Source: Desulfosarcina widdelii (lineage in GTDB: Bacteria; Desulfobacterota; Desulfobacteria; Desulfobacterales; Desulfosarcinaceae). From it: 64,000 bases of DNA. Numbering within the stretch: the first letter of the stretch is position 1; each line of letters begins with the position of its first letter. The position numbers and the translations under genes were made by a program. Shown in pieces: positions 8,255 through 17,186 of the stretch. Where the stretch lies: NCBI RefSeq assembly GCF_009688965.1, contig NZ_AP021875.1, positions 1,922,001-1,986,000 of the forward strand. Direction: 5' to 3'. The notes under the pieces were generated by a model. The model made no database searches, was not told where the DNA came from, and saw only the letters and a program-made list of their open reading frames with translations.

Positions 8255-8724
8255 AGTTTTACCTGGTGGTTGATGGCATCTCTTAAATGGCCGTCGTCGT
8301 TGAGCGGCTTAGGTTTGGTGCGGCCGCGCCGGATCTTGGCAGCCTTGACCGAGTCCGCGTTTTCAACATAGGGCTCGCCGCCGGCCAGAATTTTATTAAC
8401 GACCTTGCCAACAAACCAGATCCCGAGGCGGTTCAAAAACGTCTTCTGATTTCGCTTGCCGGTAACGATGTCCACTTTGGCCTTATCCACGATCTTGCGG
8501 ACATTCTCTTTCTCTTCGTCCAGCGTCGAACGCAAAAACGAGCGCTTCGGGATCGTGACGTCGTGATTCTTGCCGGCCCGGTCGGTCCCGAACTCGTTGG
8601 CCCCGGCGATGATCACCATTTCGGAATTCTTCTCGCCGAAAACGCCCACATCGACACGGCCGTGCAGCTTTTTCACCTGCCGCTCGAAATCCTCCATTCC
8701 GCTGTCGATGATCGTCACGCTCAT
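8251..8724 (-). CDS. Phage neck protein, HK97-gp10-like
   Basis: A 157-residue basic protein. It contains VDVGVFGEKNSEMVIIAGAN followed by EFGT and IPKRSFLRSTLDEEKENV, a combination typical of gp10/gpG-like neck proteins (an 'A..NEFG...IP.RSFLR' pattern). The position between head completion and tail terminator genes agrees. Overlaps both neighbours by 4 nt. Confidence 0.7.
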   Translation of the reverse strand: MSVTIIDSGMEDFERQVKKLHGRVDVGVFGEKNSEMVIIAGANEFGTDRAGKNHDVTIPKRSFLRSTLDEEKENVRKIVDKAKVDIVTGKRNQKTFLNRLGIWFVGKVVNKILAGGEPYVENADSVKAAKIRRGRTKPKPLNDDGHLRDAINHQVKL

Positions 8725-9068
8725 GGTCTCACCGTCATGATGCCGGCCACCGTGCAGCGCCGCAGCCGTTTGTACTCGCGGCCGTACTTGGTTTCGTCCA
8801 GGTCATCGGCGTTGCTCCCTGGGACGGCATAGGTGGTGGAAACGTCGCCGGTTTTCTCGCTGGCCACCGCAGGTCCGGACTCGGATTTGGCGATCATGGA
8901 CAGCTTGTGGGCCGCCAGGTAGCGCTGGGCCATCTCCTGTTTCGCCCCCCAGGCCGATTCGGTGATCAGCGTCGCCACATCGGCCAGGATGAGGTCCCAG
9001 GAAGCCTGGGACGCCCCATCCAGTTCGGGCGCGATGGCCAGCACGTTGGCTGCGTTGGTGTCGGACAC
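8721..9068 (-). CDS. Phage head completion protein (DUF4054-like)
   Basis: A 115-residue protein starting MSDTNAANVLAIAPELDGAS. The order of an N-terminal helix pair, EMAQRYLAAHKLSMIAKSE in the middle and TKYGREYKRLRRC near the end is the DUF4054 pattern. These proteins form the adaptor ring below the portal. It sits in the expected place between capsid and neck genes. Confidence 0.75.
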   Translation of the reverse strand: MSDTNAANVLAIAPELDGASQASWDLILADVATLITESAWGAKQEMAQRYLAAHKLSMIAKSESGPAVASEKTGDVSTTYAVPGSNADDLDETKYGREYKRLRRCTVAGIMTVRP

Positions 9069-9464
9069 TTACGCCTCCGCTTTTTTCTTCTCGATCTCGG
9101 CGATCTTTTCCAGCTGATCGTCGATGGCCGCCAGCACGGTCTTGCGCTGGCTGCCGGATGCCTCGAAGGACCGGTATTCTTCCAGTTTGGCCACATCCGT
9201 AGTTCCATCGACCAGCTCGACGAAATCCTTGGCCGTCAGGTCGTCAAGGCTCACCGTTTCGGTGGTCTCGGTCGGCTTGCCCACGGGAACCAGGAAGTTT
9301 CCGTAATGGTGTTTCCAGTCCTCTTCTCCGGCGGTTTTCAGGACCGCCTCGAAGATTTCCGGATCCACGTTGTTGTTGCCGGGATAAAAAGATACCTCAC
9401 CACGGGCCTTGCCCTTTTTCCAGGGCAGATGGGTCAAAGTCGGGCTTGTGTTAACGACGATCAT
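9069..9464 (-). CDS. Hypothetical phage head-region protein (131 aa)
   Basis: MIVVNTSPTLTHLPWKKGKA... lies between the capsid gene and the DUF4054 gene and abuts the latter. The N-terminal half contains SFYPGNNNVDPEIFEAV; the C-terminal half is charged and likely helical or coiled-coil (ending EIEKKKAEA). No catalytic motif or membrane segment seen. Possibly a head decoration or connector protein, but this rests on position only. Confidence 0.6.
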   Translation of the reverse strand: MIVVNTSPTLTHLPWKKGKARGEVSFYPGNNNVDPEIFEAVLKTAGEEDWKHHYGNFLVPVGKPTETTETVSLDDLTAKDFVELVDGTTDVAKLEEYRSFEASGSQRKTVLAAIDDQLEKIAEIEKKKAEA

Positions 9465-9525
9465 GTCACCCTCCTGTAAAACGGCCCCGGCCAGACGCCG
9501 GGACCAGTGTCTGTCGAAATTTCGG

Positions 9526-10479
9526 TTAGATGCCGGTGAAAAAGAGAAACGCCAGCGGATAGCGAACCACCACGCCGCCGATGCGCGACTCTCCGGGCAC
9601 GATCATTTCCAGGCCCTTTTCCTGGGCCGGGTAAACGGTCAGTTCCATCGGGATGCGCAGCTCGAAATTCTCGCGGGATTTCTCGTAGATCACCGCCCCG
9701 TCCTTGGTGCCGGAAACAAAGGCGTTGTCCAGCTCGCCATACATGGGCTCGATGGTTTTGAGACCGAACTTGTCGGACTTGGAAAGGATGAACTCCAGAA
9801 TCGTCACATCGCTTTGCGCGCTGCGCGGCGTGCCGGCGATCAGATCGTACTGCTCGTTGGGCAGCAGCATGGTGTCCGCCTCATGCACGCCCTTGGATTG
9901 GCTTCTTACCTTGGCGGTCATGAGACGGACGTCGGTAATGATTTCGTCCGGGGTCTTGCTCGCCCAGTCGGGCGTGCCGGCATCGCCGTTTAGGGCCGCC
10001 AGCGTGGGAATGCTGCTGTTGGTCAGAAAGCCGGGAATGCCGCTGGCCGAATGGCCGGTCCAGGCAATGGCGGATTCTTTCTCACGGATGCCGCGCCGCT
10101 GGGCCGCAGCCTTTTCCGTTTCCAGGCCCACGCCGGCCATCATGGCGGCCCGAATTTCCTGTCGATTGTAGCCCACGGCGATACCCAGGGAACGAACCGG
10201 ATGGGACACGCTCTTGCCGTAAACATCGGCACGGGGCAGGTCCTGGCTGTAATCGGAAATGATTTTTGCCATGCCCACACGGTCGTACATGATGTACGTG
10301 ATGGTTTCGGCGCCGGGGTTGTCGCGGTTGGACACCGGGATCAGGTAGCGGTACTTGAGTTCCCGCTCCTTGTAACGGTAGATCTCGGCTTCCACCGCTT
10401 CGAGCTGGCGCGCCGTGAACAGCGCGGCGTTCTGATCGATGGCGTCGAGAAAGACTCTCACTGCGTCAATGCGAATCAT
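9526..10479 (-). CDS. Major capsid protein (DUF2184-like)
   Basis: A 317-residue protein. The segments YKERELKYRYLIPVSNRDNP and VGMAKIISDYSQDLPRADV are typical of DUF2184 capsid proteins (HK97 fold), as is the asparagine-rich loop FLTNSSIPTLAALNGDAG. It follows the protease/scaffold and cement genes, the usual head order. A ribosome binding site GAGGAG precedes the ATG. Confidence 0.85.
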   Translation of the reverse strand: MIRIDAVRVFLDAIDQNAALFTARQLEAVEAEIYRYKERELKYRYLIPVSNRDNPGAETITYIMYDRVGMAKIISDYSQDLPRADVYGKSVSHPVRSLGIAVGYNRQEIRAAMMAGVGLETEKAAAQRRGIREKESAIAWTGHSASGIPGFLTNSSIPTLAALNGDAGTPDWASKTPDEIITDVRLMTAKVRSQSKGVHEADTMLLPNEQYDLIAGTPRSAQSDVTILEFILSKSDKFGLKTIEPMYGELDNAFVSGTKDGAVIYEKSRENFELRIPMELTVYPAQEKGLEMIVPGESRIGGVVVRYPLAFLFFTGI

Positions 10480-10519
10480 GATTTCTCTCCTCGCTAAAAA
10501 TTCAAATCGGGCTGGCCGG

Positions 10520-10996
10520 TTAGGTCAGGTTGAGATCCAGCAGGGCCAGCTCCCCGGCCGCCGCGTCGGTAACGAACTTGGCGTTGGGCAGGGCCACCGC
10601 ATCGGTGCCGTCGGCATCGCTGCGGAACGCGCCCAGCTGCTCGCCGGCTCCGGCAACAAAGCGGACGAAAGCCGCGCTCTCGGCCGTTACCTCGTCTTCC
10701 ACCGGAACCCATACGCGGCCTTTTTTGATCACCGGCATGACGTCGCCGTCGGCGTAACCTTCGTCCTGTGGCTGGGTATGGCTGCGCACAACCACGCCCA
10801 GGCCCACCAGGCCGGTCACCTCCCCAGTGGCATCGGGCAGAACGGCCAATCCTTCACCGCTGCCCTTGGTGACGAACACGCCGAAGGGAACGGTGTCCCC
10901 ATGTTCGTTGGTGTAAGTGATGATGTCGGACGGGCCGATATCGGCAATTTGCCCGGCGAGCCCGACGGCCATAGACGATCTGACTTCTGTCTGCAT
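10520..10996 (-). CDS. Capsid cement/decoration protein, Gp24-like
   Basis: A 158-residue protein, MQTEVRSSMAVGLAGQIADI..., with glycine- and valine-rich beta segments and a repeated GLVGLGVVVRSHTQ and ADGDVMPVIKKGRVWVPVED pattern, typical of small capsid cement proteins encoded just before a DUF2184 capsid gene. It would stabilise the mature shell. Ribosome binding site GAGGAG upstream. Confidence 0.65.
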   Translation of the reverse strand: MQTEVRSSMAVGLAGQIADIGPSDIITYTNEHGDTVPFGVFVTKGSGEGLAVLPDATGEVTGLVGLGVVVRSHTQPQDEGYADGDVMPVIKKGRVWVPVEDEVTAESAAFVRFVAGAGEQLGAFRSDADGTDAVALPNAKFVTDAAAGELALLDLNLT

Positions 10997-11044
10997 GATA
11001 TACTCCTCGGCGTTGCGGTTTAGAGTAAAACTACCGGGCTACGA

Positions 11045-11647
11045 TCATTCGTCGGCGCCGTCGAACAGCGCGTCGGACTTTTTGATGAACTCGGCGCGGT
11101 GGTCGACTTGTCCCGCTGAGCTGGATTCCTTGGCATCCGAAATGAACCGGGCCAGCGGCTGATCCGCACCGTCCTTTTTGGCAGCCTCCAACAGCTCGAC
11201 CACCGCGTCGAAACGGGCGTTGATGTAATCGTCGGACTTCTCATCGGCCTTGAAATCCGGCGCCTGTTTCTGGATCACGGCCACCTTCACGGCCTTGTCG
11301 TCCAGACCATCGGTTTTGATTTCCAGCTTGCCGGCGACCGCCTCCAGGGACTTGCGGTCGGCAATGATGGCCTGCACTCGCTCTCCGGCCGGATCGCTCA
11401 GGGCTTCCACATCGGCTTTGAGCTTTGTCTGTTCAGCTTCGAGCGTATCGATCTTGGCCTGGGCCGCTTCGTTTTTCTTGCCCATATCGACAAGCTTGGC
11501 TGCCTGGGCCTTGATCACGTCAACGGCTTCGTCCAGCTTGGCGGACAGCCGGGAAAGAACGCTCTGGGCTTCTTTGGGCACTTCGGCCTCGATGGCATCC
11601 ATCGTGAAACCATCAAGCTTCAATGCTTTGCGGATGAACGTAAACAT
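11045..11647 (-). CDS. Nested scaffold protein from internal start
   Basis: Inside the protease/scaffold gene, in the same frame, residue 189 is an ATG preceded by AAGGAGG with an 8-9 nt gap, a near-perfect ribosome binding site. The product, MFTFIRKALKLDGFTMDAIE..., would be the coiled-coil scaffold part alone (200 residues). This mirrors lambda C/Nu3 organisation. Inferred from the start site; not proven. Confidence 0.5.
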   Translation of the reverse strand: MFTFIRKALKLDGFTMDAIEAEVPKEAQSVLSRLSAKLDEAVDVIKAQAAKLVDMGKKNEAAQAKIDTLEAEQTKLKADVEALSDPAGERVQAIIADRKSLEAVAGKLEIKTDGLDDKAVKVAVIQKQAPDFKADEKSDDYINARFDAVVELLEAAKKDGADQPLARFISDAKESSSAGQVDHRAEFIKKSDALFDGADE

Positions 11648-12211
11648 GGGGATTTCCTCCTTTTGATCGAGTTTGAGTTTTACTTTCTCACCCGCGCGCC
11701 CCTTGGCCACGATGGCCACATGGTTGTAGCGGATGTTCTTTTGAACGGCGTCGTAATGGCCCTCGGTCTTGTGCTCTCCTGCAATCGGTTCGACATCTGC
11801 ATCGTACCCGCAGGACAGCTCCACGCCTTCGCCCCGGGCATGCATGTCTCGGGCATACTGGATAACGGCCTTGTCGGTAATTTTCACCCGGCATTTGACC
11901 ACCTCGCCGTCGTGGGTGATATTCTCACCAGTCACCCCCACCTGCAGACCACGAATATTTTCCGTGGTGACCAACTTCTCTTTGGGATGCAGGAAGGTGA
12001 TGGGCTGCATGGCCAGCGTGGCCAGGGATTCGTCGGCAAACACTGCCTCCGGCGGACGCAGTTCGCGGGTCAGCTTTCCATCGTCGTCGTGGTAGTCGAA
12101 CACGCCACTGCGGGTGACGAACGCATCGCAGACCAAATAGCCCTCGGGCGTGATATCGAAAGCGCTCGTCTTGCGGTCCAGCCGGATGGTGATCAGGCGA
12201 TGGGTTTTCAT
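11045..12211 (-). CDS. Prohead protease/scaffold fusion (DUF2213-like)
   Basis: The ATG at 12211 (MKTHRLITIRLDRKTSAFDI) overlaps the preceding gene's stop by 4 nt and is preferred over an upstream in-frame start that lies inside that gene. Residues 1 to about 185 match the DUF2213 domain (PEGYLVCDAFVTRSGVFDY, then GVELSCGYDADVEPIAGEH and NHVAIVAKGRAG), thought to be a capsid maturation protease. The remainder is helical, charged and coiled-coil-like, as in scaffolding proteins. It also contains an internal start for a scaffold-only product (see 11045-11647). Confidence 0.75.
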   Translation of the reverse strand: MKTHRLITIRLDRKTSAFDITPEGYLVCDAFVTRSGVFDYHDDDGKLTRELRPPEAVFADESLATLAMQPITFLHPKEKLVTTENIRGLQVGVTGENITHDGEVVKCRVKITDKAVIQYARDMHARGEGVELSCGYDADVEPIAGEHKTEGHYDAVQKNIRYNHVAIVAKGRAGEKVKLKLDQKEEIPMFTFIRKALKLDGFTMDAIEAEVPKEAQSVLSRLSAKLDEAVDVIKAQAAKLVDMGKKNEAAQAKIDTLEAEQTKLKADVEALSDPAGERVQAIIADRKSLEAVAGKLEIKTDGLDDKAVKVAVIQKQAPDFKADEKSDDYINARFDAVVELLEAAKKDGADQPLARFISDAKESSSAGQVDHRAEFIKKSDALFDGADE

Positions 12212-13107
12212 GCGGCCTCCTTGACCTTGGCCTGGTATTCGATAAATTCGTCCAGCACCGGCTCCGCCGAACACCGGCACTGAAAATCGTCGCCGGGATG
12301 GCCGGTCTCCGGCGGATCGTCCCAGCGGAACCTATTGCCGTCTTTGCGCAGGTGGGAGGCCCGGTCCGCGCCGTCCTTGGTCGACCGCCAGATATACTCC
12401 TCGACCCCGGCTTCGACCTGGCGCAGTTCAGTCAACTTGCCGTTGAGTTTACTCACCTGGTCGCGGGCGATGAAGCGGGCGCGTCTTTTTGTGGTGTCCA
12501 GCTTTTGCCGGATCGCTTTTTCGATGGTCCGCGTACTGTCGCCTGCCTCTACCCGGGCCATCACCAGGGTCTGGATATCCTTGGCCCCCTTTTCGGTGAT
12601 ATCCTTGATCATGCCGGTGTTCTGCAGCACGAAGGCTTCCAGCTTCGGTCGCAGCCATTTTTCCTGGCGCAGCACCGGTATGCCCAGCACCGCTTCGAAC
12701 TGCCGGTCCACCTGGTTGCGGTTGAATTCGCTGGTGCGGTCGGCAAACTGTTTGGCCACTGCACCGGCCGCCGCGTCCGTCACCCGGGTGGCCACATTCA
12801 GGCGAATGCCGTCAAACACCTCGCCGATTAGGTCGCCGTAGCCGACGTCAAGGCGGAAGGCTTTGCCGTCGGCCCGCAAATCGCTGTCGCGGGCCGCAAG
12901 TATTCTCGGCAGGGCGGCAGGCAGGGCTTTGCTCACTTCGTCGAAAAATGGGGCTGTCACGCGCAAAATGGCCGCAAAATAGGCCCGCTCGATGGCCCTG
13001 GGGTGCAGCTGCGCGGGCGGGCGCCGTTTTCTCGGCATGCGTTTGCCCGCCGCCTGCATAACGGCCCGTCGGGCACGGATGGAAGCTTGCTTTTGGGATG
13101 GTGTCAT
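12208..13107 (-). CDS. Phage head morphogenesis protein, SPP1 gp7/Mu F-like
   Basis: A 299-residue basic protein with the conserved C-terminal pattern of the SPP1-gp7/Mu-F family: RFIARDQVSKLNGKLTELRQ, then EYIWRSTKDGADRASH..., and HPGDDFQCRCSAEPVL at the end. It sits directly after the portal gene with a 4 nt overlap, the standard place. Members are minor head proteins injected with or near the DNA. Confidence 0.8.
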   Translation of the reverse strand: MTPSQKQASIRARRAVMQAAGKRMPRKRRPPAQLHPRAIERAYFAAILRVTAPFFDEVSKALPAALPRILAARDSDLRADGKAFRLDVGYGDLIGEVFDGIRLNVATRVTDAAAGAVAKQFADRTSEFNRNQVDRQFEAVLGIPVLRQEKWLRPKLEAFVLQNTGMIKDITEKGAKDIQTLVMARVEAGDSTRTIEKAIRQKLDTTKRRARFIARDQVSKLNGKLTELRQVEAGVEEYIWRSTKDGADRASHLRKDGNRFRWDDPPETGHPGDDFQCRCSAEPVLDEFIEYQAKVKEAA

Positions 13108-14471
13108 TCGTCACCTCCCCGGTCGTCTTCTTCCTGCGAAACTTTCTCCACCCCGTCCTCATCCGCCTCGGTCGACACCGTGGTCTCCATGCTGTAGCCG
13201 TCGGCGCCGAAGCGGGATACGGCCACTTCCTCGGGAGTGAGCACCTGGTTCAGGATGTAGATCTGGTCGGTTTCGGCCACGGTCTTGCGCGTGTCGGCCT
13301 TTTCCTTGTCCGTGGGCTGCCACAGGGGCGCGAACTCGAACGACCACCCCCCCGCCGGGGCCTTTTTCTCGGCCCGCAGCAGCTCGATCAGGCACGTCAC
13401 CGGACCCCGCAGATGCTTTTGCTGGTAAGCCTTGATCCGGTCGTAGTAATTGCGCGTGGTCTCGTCGGCTCCGGACAGGGTGCCCAACTGCTGGCCGAAC
13501 AAGCGCGTCTTGGGAATGTCCGACGCGGCCGACACCAGGTCCATGTACTTGTCCAGCAGGTCCACCAGCCCGGTGATGGGCGTCTGCATCTTGTCGAACT
13601 CTTCATTCTCACCGATCAGGGAAACGCCCAGGGAGGACATGTTCGAAACGGCGTACTGGATGCGCGCCTGCAGCGTGGCCTCCTCGCCGTTGGCGATCAT
13701 CTCGGCCAGGTTGGGGATCTTCAGCGTTTTGGTGATAAAATCCTGGAAGAGAACGGCCACGGCCTGAATGCTGATGCCGAACTGCTTGAGCTGCTCGTTG
13801 ATGGCAATGATCACGGAATCGTGCCAGCCGTTGTTCTGGATGCGCAGCCGGTCCGGCAGCCAGGCCCCGTCGAAACGGATCACCCGGGATTCGTGGATCA
13901 CCGCGCCCGAACTTATGGGCGCCGCGTTGGCGGCCTGGAGGCGATAGGTCTCGGGCAGCCCGAAATTGGGCGCCAGCGGGTCGTCGTACAGTTTGGCCTG
14001 GGACAGCTGCCAGCGGTCCAGCACGGTCAGCGAGCCAACCCGCTTGATGCTTTTTGCGTTGAGCGGTTCCTCGGGGTCCTGGCCGTCCGTTGCTCCGACG
14101 ATGACCACCGCCCCGCCGTGCAGCCGGGAAAGACGCAGGGCCTCCTCGAAGATCTGCCAGGCCTTCAACTCCTCCATGCGTCGAAGGATGCGGGCGCCTT
14201 CCTCCGGATCTTCGATGGCAAGATTGATCCGCTGTCGGCAGGCATCCTCGGGCAGGGCGTTGACGATCCGGCGAGGCAACCAGAAAAAGCGGTATAGCTC
14301 GTCCAATTCTATCTGGCTCAGCACCAGTCCGCCCATGAAGCGGGTTCGCTGCAGTGGATCTTTTGAGCCGCCGAATCCGGAATAGGCGTTCACGTACACA
14401 TCGTGCCGGGTATGGGTCGGCTTTCCGCTGCGGGCCTCGAAGGCGGCGATTTTGCGATCCAGGTCCGTCAT
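13104..14471 (-). CDS. Phage portal protein (DUF1073-like)
   Basis: The ATG at 14471 (MTDLDRKIAAFEARS) overlaps the terminase stop codon (ATGA); an upstream in-frame ATG at 14486 is less likely. Motifs include YRFFWLPRRIVNALPEDACR, GGAVVIVGATDGQDPEEPLN and FGQQLGTLSGADETTRNYYD, all typical of DUF1073 portals. Length (455 residues) is normal. It forms the DNA-entry dodecamer of the prohead. Confidence 0.85.
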   Translation of the reverse strand: MTDLDRKIAAFEARSGKPTHTRHDVYVNAYSGFGGSKDPLQRTRFMGGLVLSQIELDELYRFFWLPRRIVNALPEDACRQRINLAIEDPEEGARILRRMEELKAWQIFEEALRLSRLHGGAVVIVGATDGQDPEEPLNAKSIKRVGSLTVLDRWQLSQAKLYDDPLAPNFGLPETYRLQAANAAPISSGAVIHESRVIRFDGAWLPDRLRIQNNGWHDSVIIAINEQLKQFGISIQAVAVLFQDFITKTLKIPNLAEMIANGEEATLQARIQYAVSNMSSLGVSLIGENEEFDKMQTPITGLVDLLDKYMDLVSAASDIPKTRLFGQQLGTLSGADETTRNYYDRIKAYQQKHLRGPVTCLIELLRAEKKAPAGGWSFEFAPLWQPTDKEKADTRKTVAETDQIYILNQVLTPEEVAVSRFGADGYSMETTVSTEADEDGVEKVSQEEDDRGGDE

Positions 14472-16009
14472 GCCACCATCCTCCACATCATGTTCCCGAG
14501 CCCGCGTATGCCGCGCTTCTTGATCGCATCGGCCACGGTTCCCATGCTGCCGCGCTGTAGCAAGGATACAGCGCCCTCCAGTCCGTCCGGGCCGTCGTCG
14601 TTGACGTTTTTATTGAGCAGATAGATGAGCTGCTCCACCAGGCGGTCCTGGTCGCTGTGGCCCTTGCGGAAACGCAGCTTGCCGAACTCCACCAGGTAGG
14701 AAAGTGTGCCGATGATCCGGGCCTCCTTGTTGGTGCTGTGCACCTGCGGCCGCCACGGCAGATATCGCCCGGTCTCCTTGGCGTAATTCTGGATCGCCTC
14801 GTGGAGAAAATCGTGGAACATGTTCTCTTCGATCCCCACCGGACCGGAATATTCGTCGTGTTGGCGGTAGGCGGCGGCGAACATCTCTGACGGGCTCGCG
14901 TGGCGGATCCAGGCGTGCAGCACGTAAAAGATCATGGTTTTGCGGTCCAGGCCAACGGTGATGCAGGCCTTATAGTCGTTGTTCTCGCCGCTCTTGGCGC
15001 TGGGGTCGGTGAAGCTGGCCGTGCGCAACTCCAGGCCGGCGATCTCCTCGATTTCGTAATAGGTGAACCAGGTCTCCGGGAACGGAGAATTCTCGGCGCC
15101 GGTGAGGTTACGCATCTCGGCATTGAAGTCCACCGTGCCCATCTGCCGCTGCTTTTTCTCCAGGCGTTCGGCCGGCCACAATGCCGGCCACAGGGGCCGC
15201 TGGGTCGGCTTGCCGTAATCGATCCAGCAGTCGTAAACCTTGGAAACGTAAAGCTTCTTGCCGTCCTCGTCCTTGGCGGCGATCAACTGGGAAATAACGC
15301 TTTTGGGATGGAAAAGGTTGCCGACCATGTTGGCCGTGTAGCCGGTTCCCATGCTGCCGATCACGGCCCGGATCAGCCACCGCTTTCCCTTTTCCACCTG
15401 TTTGGGATTCTCGACGTTCTCGTCGTTTTCGAAATCGTCGATGATGGCCCGGTCCGGCCGGTGCTGGCGGTTTTTCAGGCCGCGCACCTTCTCGCTGCGC
15501 CCCCGGGCCAGCACCCGCACGCCGTTGGCCGTGGTGAAATCGTTTTTCTTCCAGACCTTGCCGATGAAATCGCCGAAGTCGTGACGCAGGCGCGGGTTGT
15601 CCTCCAGTTCCAGACGGATCGGCAGGGTAAAACCGCTGGCCTGGTCGTTGGTGTCCGACACGATCAGGATAAACCAGCGCAGCTGGTAAACGATGTCGTG
15701 GATCGGCAGGCCCAGGGTGAAAAACGTTGACTTGGCGTGCTCGCGGGGAGCGCCCAGAAGAACCAGGGCGTCCCGTATATCGGTCAGCTCTTCCCACTCC
15801 TCGTGGCATTCGGCGAATTCTGACGGAAAATAGTGGGGCAGATAGGTCTTGAAAAAGTACAGCAGGTCGTACTCGGCGCGCATCTTGCGCTCCGCCTGTT
15901 TTTCCGGCGTGTCGTTTTCGAACGGCGAGACGGACTCGGCGATCCAGGCTTTCAGGTCGTCGGCCCACCGGTCGAAACTCAGTTCGGTCAGTTTAGGACG
16001 CTTGCGCAT
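14468..16009 (-). CDS. Phage terminase large subunit
   Basis: The start at 16009 (MRKRPKLTELSFDRWADDLK) is preferred over one 24 nt upstream. The ATPase part has a Walker-A-like GAPREHAKSTFF, a YQLRWFILIVSDTND strand and a Walker-B-like region (HRPDRAIIDDFENDENVENP). The C-terminal nuclease half has YKACITVGLDRKTMIFYVLH and GIEENMFHDFL. It pumps DNA into the prohead. Length is normal. Confidence 0.85.
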   Translation of the reverse strand: MRKRPKLTELSFDRWADDLKAWIAESVSPFENDTPEKQAERKMRAEYDLLYFFKTYLPHYFPSEFAECHEEWEELTDIRDALVLLGAPREHAKSTFFTLGLPIHDIVYQLRWFILIVSDTNDQASGFTLPIRLELEDNPRLRHDFGDFIGKVWKKNDFTTANGVRVLARGRSEKVRGLKNRQHRPDRAIIDDFENDENVENPKQVEKGKRWLIRAVIGSMGTGYTANMVGNLFHPKSVISQLIAAKDEDGKKLYVSKVYDCWIDYGKPTQRPLWPALWPAERLEKKQRQMGTVDFNAEMRNLTGAENSPFPETWFTYYEIEEIAGLELRTASFTDPSAKSGENNDYKACITVGLDRKTMIFYVLHAWIRHASPSEMFAAAYRQHDEYSGPVGIEENMFHDFLHEAIQNYAKETGRYLPWRPQVHSTNKEARIIGTLSYLVEFGKLRFRKGHSDQDRLVEQLIYLLNKNVNDDGPDGLEGAVSLLQRGSMGTVADAIKKRGIRGLGNMMWRMVA

Positions 16010-16463
16010 GCTGCTCCTTGAACCGGTTGACAATCACGTCGAAATTTCTCGAAAAAACCTTCAGCCCCTGTGGATCGACGTCCTTGAGCGTTTCCGCGAT
16101 GAATTCCATGTCTTCCAGAAAGATTTTCGGGCGGTCGACCTCCACGATTTCGACGGCATCCTTTTTCTCGCTGTCCATCTGCAGCTTGACCACCTTCAGG
16201 GCCGCATATGCCTTCTGGGGGTCCTTGGAATCCACCGCCTTTTTGAGCATGGCGTCTCGCAGTTTGACGAGCTGCTCCTTCAGGGTGCGCTTGTTTTTCA
16301 GGTGCTCGACCCGCTTTTGCCGCCAGTTGCTCTCCTTGGACCAGCGCTTTAGCTGGGTAACGGAAACCCCGGTGGCCTCGGAGACCTGTTCGTAGGTCTT
16401 GCGCGCCTCCACGTACAGGTCCTCGGCCTCGAACCGGATCTGGAGGTCAATTTCCTGTGCCAT
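15993..16463 (-). CDS. Phage terminase small subunit-like protein (DUF1804-like)
   Basis: A 156-residue protein with a helix-turn-helix near residues 17-45 (EARKTYEQVSEATGVSVTQL, then KRWSKESNW) and a long helical C-terminal part. This is typical of Mu-type DUF1804 proteins and small terminases that recognise phage DNA for packaging. It overlaps the large subunit's start by 17 nt. Confidence 0.7.
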   Translation of the reverse strand: MAQEIDLQIRFEAEDLYVEARKTYEQVSEATGVSVTQLKRWSKESNWRQKRVEHLKNKRTLKEQLVKLRDAMLKKAVDSKDPQKAYAALKVVKLQMDSEKKDAVEIVEVDRPKIFLEDMEFIAETLKDVDPQGLKVFSRNFDVIVNRFKEQHAQAS

Positions 16464-16560
16464 TGATTTCCCGAATCCGTTCCAGGGTCCGCTCCAGGGC
16501 CTTCAGGCTCATAACCAAAGCCAGCCGCTGCAGTCTGTATTTCAGCAGGTATTTAGCCAT
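16447..16560 (-). CDS. Small basic hypothetical protein (37 aa)
   Basis: A 37-codon frame, MAKYLLKYRLQRLALVMSLK..., bridges the stop of the upstream membrane protein gene and the start of the terminase small subunit, overlapping both. The tight coupling at both ends, and the absence of any other coding frame across this gap, support translation. Basic, helical; no function assignable. Confidence 0.45.
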   Translation of the reverse strand: MAKYLLKYRLQRLALVMSLKALERTLERIREINGTGN

Positions 16561-16762
16561 CCTTACGCCCTGAAAGATTGGTCGCCATAACGCCCAACTC
16601 CTTGACCAGGTCGACCAGCATGCCGGTCACCTGGTTCATGAGGATGCGGTAGCCCTGCCACAGCCGCCAGATGGCGTAAAACGCCACGACGTTGACGGTA
16701 AGGCTCAGCAGCAGGGCCGCATCCTTGCTGCCGGCGACATCCTTGATCCAATGCCAGTTCAC
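16553..16762 (-). CDS. Small phage membrane protein (69 aa, GTG start)
   Basis: The start is taken at a GTG (16762) that overlaps the previous stop as GTGA. A longer frame in this phase upstream is antisense-like in composition and is ignored. Product VNWHWIKDVAGSKDAALLLS... has one hydrophobic segment (about residues 14-35) and a mostly polar C-terminus ending SGRKDG. Located just after the holin region, so it may be a lysis accessory protein, but this is position-based only. Confidence 0.5.
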   Translation of the reverse strand: MNWHWIKDVAGSKDAALLLSLTVNVVAFYAIWRLWQGYRILMNQVTGMLVDLVKELGVMATNLSGRKDG

Positions 16763-17160
16763 GAACGGCTCATCTTGTGCTTGAGCGCGCTGGTCTCGGC
16801 CACGTCCCTGGCCGTTTCGCTTTGCCGCTTCAGGTCGGCGGAAACATCGAACATGTCCAGGGCGCGCTCGAATTCGTTGGCCGTCTCGTTGTCTACCCGG
16901 CCCGACGACAACAAACGGCTGGCCGTTTCCATGAACCGGCTGGCCAGGCGATCCCTGGGCGTCTCTTCCCGGTGGATTTTCTCGCCGCCGTCTTCCAGCG
17001 CAATCATGAGCTGATCCAGCCGGGTATTCAGGGCCTGGGCCAGGTCCTCGACGGACTGCTCGATACGCGACAGCTCTCCATAGTAGCGGCCGTTGGTGCC
17101 GAGATACTCCAACACCGCGCGTTTCAGATTTTGGATTTTCTGGATGCTTTGCCGCGTCAT
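16759..17160 (-). CDS. Hypothetical helical phage protein (133 aa)
   Basis: ATG at 17160 is preceded by GAGGAGGAAAG, a strong ribosome binding site, and is chosen over a longer upstream start. The product MTRQSIQKIQNLKRAVLEYL... is mostly helical and charged, without cysteines or membrane segment. It lies between holin and terminase, a place where DUF2730-like or coiled-coil proteins are common in Mu-like phages. Function unknown. Confidence 0.65.
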   Translation of the reverse strand: MTRQSIQKIQNLKRAVLEYLGTNGRYYGELSRIEQSVEDLAQALNTRLDQLMIALEDGGEKIHREETPRDRLASRFMETASRLLSSGRVDNETANEFERALDMFDVSADLKRQSETARDVAETSALKHKMSRS

Positions 17161-17186
17161 CTTTCCTCCTCGACGAAAAGTATGAT

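Noticed and set aside
13098..14297. Plus-strand frame of 399 residues across the portal gene
   Set aside because: Antisense of the portal gene, no domain resemblance.
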